Shown here: piece after piece, positions 13,640 through 16,513 of the stretch
Layout: every line of letters begins with the position of its first letter
Position numbering within the stretch: position 1 is the first letter of the stretch
Source: Treponema sp.
GTDB lineage: Bacteria > Spirochaetota > Spirochaetia > Treponematales > Breznakiellaceae
Length of the DNA: 16,513 nt
Direction: 5' to 3'
Assembly: GCA_031255815.1 (NCBI GenBank)
Contig: JAIRRU010000322.1
Location: 1-16,513, forward strand
The notes under the pieces: generated by a model
Seen by the model: the letters and a program-made list of their open reading frames with translations, nothing else
Database searches by the model: none
Told to the model about the DNA's origin: nothing
Program-made: the position numbers and the translations under genes

Positions 13640-13670
13640 GCCGGTTTCAAAACTGAAGTTTGGAAACGGC
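13640..13670 (-). other. Long imperfect hairpin just after rpoD
   Basis: GCC-G-GTTTC-A-AAAC (13640-13653) pairs with GTTT-G-GAAAC-GGC (13658-13670) around a TGAA loop, with one bulged G and one mismatch; about 12 base pairs in all. It starts 25 bp after the rpoD stop and has no T-run on the minus strand. It could protect the rpoD mRNA 3' end or be an RNase site. A third small inverted repeat (AAACC/GGTTT, about 13601-13618) lies between this and the terminator-like hairpin. Confidence 0.45.
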
Positions 13671-13695
13671 CTCCCTTGTTTTACCAGTGATCCGG

Positions 13696-15501
13696 TCAAT
13701 GATCCAGATAGTCCTTGAGTTTCCGGCTCCGTTTGGGGTGCCGGAGCCGCCTTAAAGCCTTGGCCTCTATCTGGCGGATCCGCTCCCTGGTTACGTTGAA
13801 GTAGAGGCCCACTTCTTCCAGGGTAAGGGAGTAGCCGTCGTCCAGGCCGAAGCGCATCTTCAGCACCTCCTGCTCCCTGGCCGGCAGGGTGGAAAGGACG
13901 CCGGAAAGCTGTTCCTGGAGCAGGGTAAAGGCGGTCTGGCTGGCGGGGTTCTCCACATCCTTGTCCTCGATAAAGTCCCCCAGGAGGGAGTCTTCCTCTT
14001 CCCCGATGGGGGTTTCCAGGCTTATGGGCTCCCGGGCGACGTTTTTAACCGACTTGACCCGCTGGGCGGTCCAGCCCAGGCGCTCGGCTATTTCCTCGTC
14101 CGTGGGTTCCCTGCCCAGAACCTGCATGAGCTGCCGGCTTTCCCGAACCACCTTGTTGATCTGCTCGATCATGTGTACCGGCACCCGGATAGTCCGGGCC
14201 TGATCGGAAATCGACCGGGTTATGGCCTGCCGGATCCACCAGGTGGCGTAGGTGGAAAATTTAAAACCCTTTTGGTATTCGAACTTCTCCACCGCCTTGA
14301 TAAGGCCGATGTTTCCCTCCTGTACCAGATCGAAGAAGTGAAGCCCCCGGTTGGTATATTTCTTGGCTATGGAGACCACCAGGCGGAGGTTCGCTTTGAT
14401 CAGCCGATCCTTGGCGTTCTTCATCATGCTCCGGCCCCGGCTTATCTCTTTGGCCATCTGGTTGATGCTCTCGATGGGCTCCTCGAATTCCGCCTCCATC
14501 TGGTGGAGTTTCTTTTCCGTTACCTGGATGAGCCGGATCTTCTCTTTTATCTCGTCGGAGGAGAGGTTTAGTTCCGTTTCCAGCCGTTCCCGCTCTTCTT
14601 TGATGGTGAGGAAACGGCCCAGAGTCCGCAGTTCCTTGAGGGAGGCCACCCGCAGGTGCTTCTCTATCCGTTCCTGTTCCTTCTTGTAGCGTTTTATCTT
14701 TTTGGAGGCCTGGATAAATTTTTCCGAAAACCCGGTGATCTCTTCCGGGTGCATTTCCGCGTTGTTGACGGTTTCCATGATCCGGTTCCTGAGATCCGCC
14801 AATTCCCCGTCCTCGAAGAAATTCCCCCCCCGGACGATAAGCCGCCGCTTGATGTCGATGTAATTTTTAAGATCCCCCAGGATTACCCGCAGCGTTTCCT
14901 TGTAAAACTGGTTAAGCCGGCGGCGTTCGGTCATGTGTTCGGTTATTTCTTTTTTTGAAAGGTTAAGTTCCCGCAGATCCTTCTTGGAAAAAGCCTTCTG
15001 GGCGATGTGGTAAAATTCGGGGATGATCATGCCGGACTTTTTTATCACCCCTTTTATGATGTTTTCCCCTTCTTCCATCTGCTTGGAGAGTTCCCCTTCC
15101 TGTTCCGCGGTAAGCAGGCTTTCCCTGCCGATTTCCCGGAGGTACAGCCTTATGGGATCGTCCACCGAGGATTCCTTGTCGCTGTACACCAGGCGTTTCT
15201 TTTCGGCTTCCTTGGTTTTGCGCGGCCCGGGCTCGCTGTCCTCTTCCCCGGCGTTTTCTTCCTCGATAAGCTGGACGTTGTTTTTTTCCAGCAGTACCAG
15301 AACCTGCTCGATCTTGTCGGTGTTGGCGATATGTTCGGGCAGATAGTCGGCAAGCTCCTCGTAGGAGAGGGCCTTCTTTGCCTTGGCGTATTCGATGAGC
15401 TTTATTACCGCCGGATCGATAGACAGCTCTTCCCGGACCGGCTCGCTTAGCTGAATTGTTTTGGTAACGTGAATCTTTTCGGCAATTTGCAAATTCATCA
15501 T
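13696..15501 (-). CDS. rpoD: RNA polymerase primary sigma factor (sigma-70)
   Basis: This is the housekeeping sigma factor. From the chosen start it has 601 residues: region 1.1 (about 24-85), an acidic linker (79-90), region 1.2 ([12 protein letters not shown], 114-125), and a non-conserved charged helical region (about 146-350). Region 2 (about 365-446) contains [31 protein letters not shown] and the promoter-melting/-10 stretch [13 protein letters not shown]. Region 3 follows (about 455-530), then region 4 (about 535-600) with the -35-binding helix [14 protein letters not shown]. The frame is open back to 15642, but that would put 47 atypical residues inside dnaG. The ATG at 15501 has AAGGA ten bases upstream and lies 13 bp after the dnaG stop; the adjacent ATG at 15498 is also possible. 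The order dnaG-rpoD is the classical macromolecular-synthesis arrangement. Confidence 0.98.
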   Translation of the reverse strand: MMNLQIAEKIHVTKTIQLSEPVREELSIDPAVIKLIEYAKAKKALSYEELADYLPEHIANTDKIEQVLVLLEKNNVQLIEEENAGEEDSEPGPRKTKEAEKKRLVYSDKESSVDDPIRLYLREIGRESLLTAEQEGELSKQMEEGENIIKGVIKKSGMIIPEFYHIAQKAFSKKDLRELNLSKKEITEHMTERRRLNQFYKETLRVILGDLKNYIDIKRRLIVRGGNFFEDGELADLRNRIMETVNNAEMHPEEITGFSEKFIQASKKIKRYKKEQERIEKHLRVASLKELRTLGRFLTIKEERERLETELNLSSDEIKEKIRLIQVTEKKLHQMEAEFEEPIESINQMAKEISRGRSMMKNAKDRLIKANLRLVVSIAKKYTNRGLHFFDLVQEGNIGLIKAVEKFEYQKGFKFSTYATWWIRQAITRSISDQARTIRVPVHMIEQINKVVRESRQLMQVLGREPTDEEIAERLGWTAQRVKSVKNVAREPISLETPIGEEEDSLLGDFIEDKDVENPASQTAFTLLQEQLSGVLSTLPAREQEVLKMRFGLDDGYSLTLEEVGLYFNVTRERIRQIEAKALRRLRHPKRSRKLKDYLDH

Positions 15502-15514
15502 TTCTTTGCGTTCC

Positions 15515-16513
15515 TTACAATCGGCGTAATTCGGTATCAATATGCATTTTTTCAACAAGCAGCTCCTCGATTCGGAGATCCCTCCGTTCTCCGGGCGCCG
15601 CTTCCCCCACCGGGCTTTCCAGGCTGTGCAATTCCGCGACAATTTCGGAAAGCCGGCGTTTTAGTTTTTTCTGCCGGATCTTTTTTATCCCGTCTTCAAC
15701 AAGCTGTTCCGGATCATTCAGGAATTCCTTCGATGTCCCCTTCTCCGCCACGTACTGCCGCAGGGCCGGCGAAGGTATCCGGGCCATAAGATCGTCAACC
15801 CCCCTTTCCTCGTTGATATAAGACTCTTCCATGGCGATAAAGAGTTCCTTGGCCGCGGGATCTTCTATCTCGTCTATCGAGACCGCTTTGCGAAAATTCG
15901 GGTACAGACGGAAATTGACCAGTACGATACTGAGCAGGTATAACTCATCGTTTGCCCGTACCGGTTTTTCCGCCCGGACTGCCCGGGGGCTTGCCTCTTC
16001 CCCCCTACGCCTCCGGCTGTAATCGCTCAGGATTGCCGTTCTGTCCGCCCCAAAAGCGGCCGCGACAGCGCCGATACAGGAATCCCGTGACACATCCGAA
16101 TCCAGGGTATCGAAATAGGGGAACAGGAAAGCCACCGCTTTCGCCTTCCCCTCTGCCGCTGAAATATCGTACAGAGATCTGCTCCGGGAAATAAGATAAT
16201 TAAAGTCTATTATAACACATTTCATCCGGTTGTGCAATGCCTCCGGCCCCTGGTAGCGCAAAATATCCGCCGGATCTTTGTATGATTCTCCATCCCCTCC
16301 CCCTTCCGCCCCGCCGGGCGCCGCCACCGCGCAGGAAAGGCCGTTCCGCCGGCAGGTAAGGATGCCCTTGACCGCCGCGTTCTGCCCCGCCTCGTCGGAA
16401 TCGAAGACCAGATAGGCTTTCTCCGCCCAGCGGCGGAGGAGTTTCGCCTGGTCGTCGGTAAAGGCGGTTCCCAGGGGGGCCACGGCGTTGCTTATCCCCG
16501 CCTGGTGGAGGGC
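15515..16513 (-). CDS. dnaG: DNA primase, C-terminal part (5' partial)
   Basis: DnaG makes RNA primers at the replication fork. The frame runs off the right edge of the window, so the zinc-binding domain and the N-terminal part of the catalytic core are missing. The visible 332 residues begin within the TOPRIM region as [20 protein letters not shown], then [14 protein letters not shown] with the metal-binding DxD (D38, D40 of the fragment). The next conserved stretch ([10 protein letters not shown], 76-85) is preceded by a Gly-rich insert ([10 protein letters not shown]) where the family normally has a short LPxGxDPD turn. Residues from about 185 onward form the helicase-binding C-terminal domain, with a charged coiled segment (about 270-332). 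A GTG at 16483 is not the start. The stop lies 13 bp before the rpoD ATG. Confidence 0.97.
   Translation of the reverse strand, partial: ALHQAGISNAVAPLGTAFTDDQAKLLRRWAEKAYLVFDSDEAGQNAAVKGILTCRRNGLSCAVAAPGGAEGGGDGESYKDPADILRYQGPEALHNRMKCVIIDFNYLISRSRSLYDISAAEGKAKAVAFLFPYFDTLDSDVSRDSCIGAVAAAFGADRTAILSDYSRRRRGEEASPRAVRAEKPVRANDELYLLSIVLVNFRLYPNFRKAVSIDEIEDPAAKELFIAMEESYINEERGVDDLMARIPSPALRQYVAEKGTSKEFLNDPEQLVEDGIKKIRQKKLKRRLSEIVAELHSLESPVGEAAPGERRDLRIEELLVEKMHIDTELRRL

Noticed and set aside
15502..15642. Upstream in-frame extension of rpoD starting at 15642
   Set aside because: It lies mostly inside dnaG, has atypical composition (several Cys and Trp), and no sigma factor starts that way. The ATG at 15501 has AAGGA upstream.
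1..16513. Mobile elements, CRISPR arrays, phage genes, genomic-island boundaries
   Set aside because: No transposase, integrase, regularly spaced direct repeats or att-like duplications were seen. Gene content and codon style are uniform and core-like.

Overview
The window looks like chromosomal core DNA from a GC-rich treponeme-type spirochaete, plausibly one of the termite-gut treponemes. The evidence is the minus-strand gene order: dnaG, rpoD, zinc-ribbon gene, rnpB, TPR gene, mreB, mreC, mreD, pbp2 (mrdA), rodA. As I recall it, this is close to the order in Treponema pallidum. A spirochaete-style lipoprotein signal (FSSC) and spirochaete-like MreB and RpoD sequences agree. The genus assignment is inference. 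No phage, transposase, CRISPR array or tRNA was recognised.

Left part, plus strand (2-2648): a tight three-gene operon. It holds the 3' part of a sigma-54-dependent activator (GAF, AAA+, Fis-type HTH), a membrane-anchored TPR protein, and a predicted lipoprotein of unknown function. The activator carries GAFTNA where the sigma-54 contact loop is normally GAFTGA. This operon converges on everything else across a 231-bp gap at 2649-2879.

Middle, minus strand (12137 down to 2880): the cell-elongation cluster. A good sigma-70-type promoter at 12109-12137 drives a membrane TPR protein with almost no 5' leader. It is followed by mreB (with its own structured leader), mreC, mreD, pbp2, rodA and a large fused radical-SAM protein. 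From mreB onward the genes overlap or are separated by 6 bp at most, so they are probably one translationally coupled unit. MreB, MreC and MreD position the RodA-PBP2 synthase for lateral wall growth. The TPR protein and the radical-SAM protein are the unexplained members.

Right part, minus strand (16513 down to 12194): the macromolecular-synthesis block. It holds the C-terminal part of DNA primase, the primary sigma factor RpoD (601 aa), a coiled-coil zinc-ribbon protein with a very acidic tail, and the complete RNase P RNA gene. The rnpB 5' end lies 8 bp after the zinc-ribbon stop codon.

The four non-coding gaps (2649-2879, 11025-11114, 12099-12200, 13542-13695) are the least explained DNA. 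Two share a gap-free 45-bp near-repeat, two share an identical 13-mer, and all four contain an AACCCGG core. The mreB leader can form two mutually exclusive hairpins. No unambiguous new defence or biosynthetic system is visible. The best leads are the GAFTNA activator, the gap-element family, the radical-SAM gene embedded in the elongation operon, and a possible metal site in PBP2.
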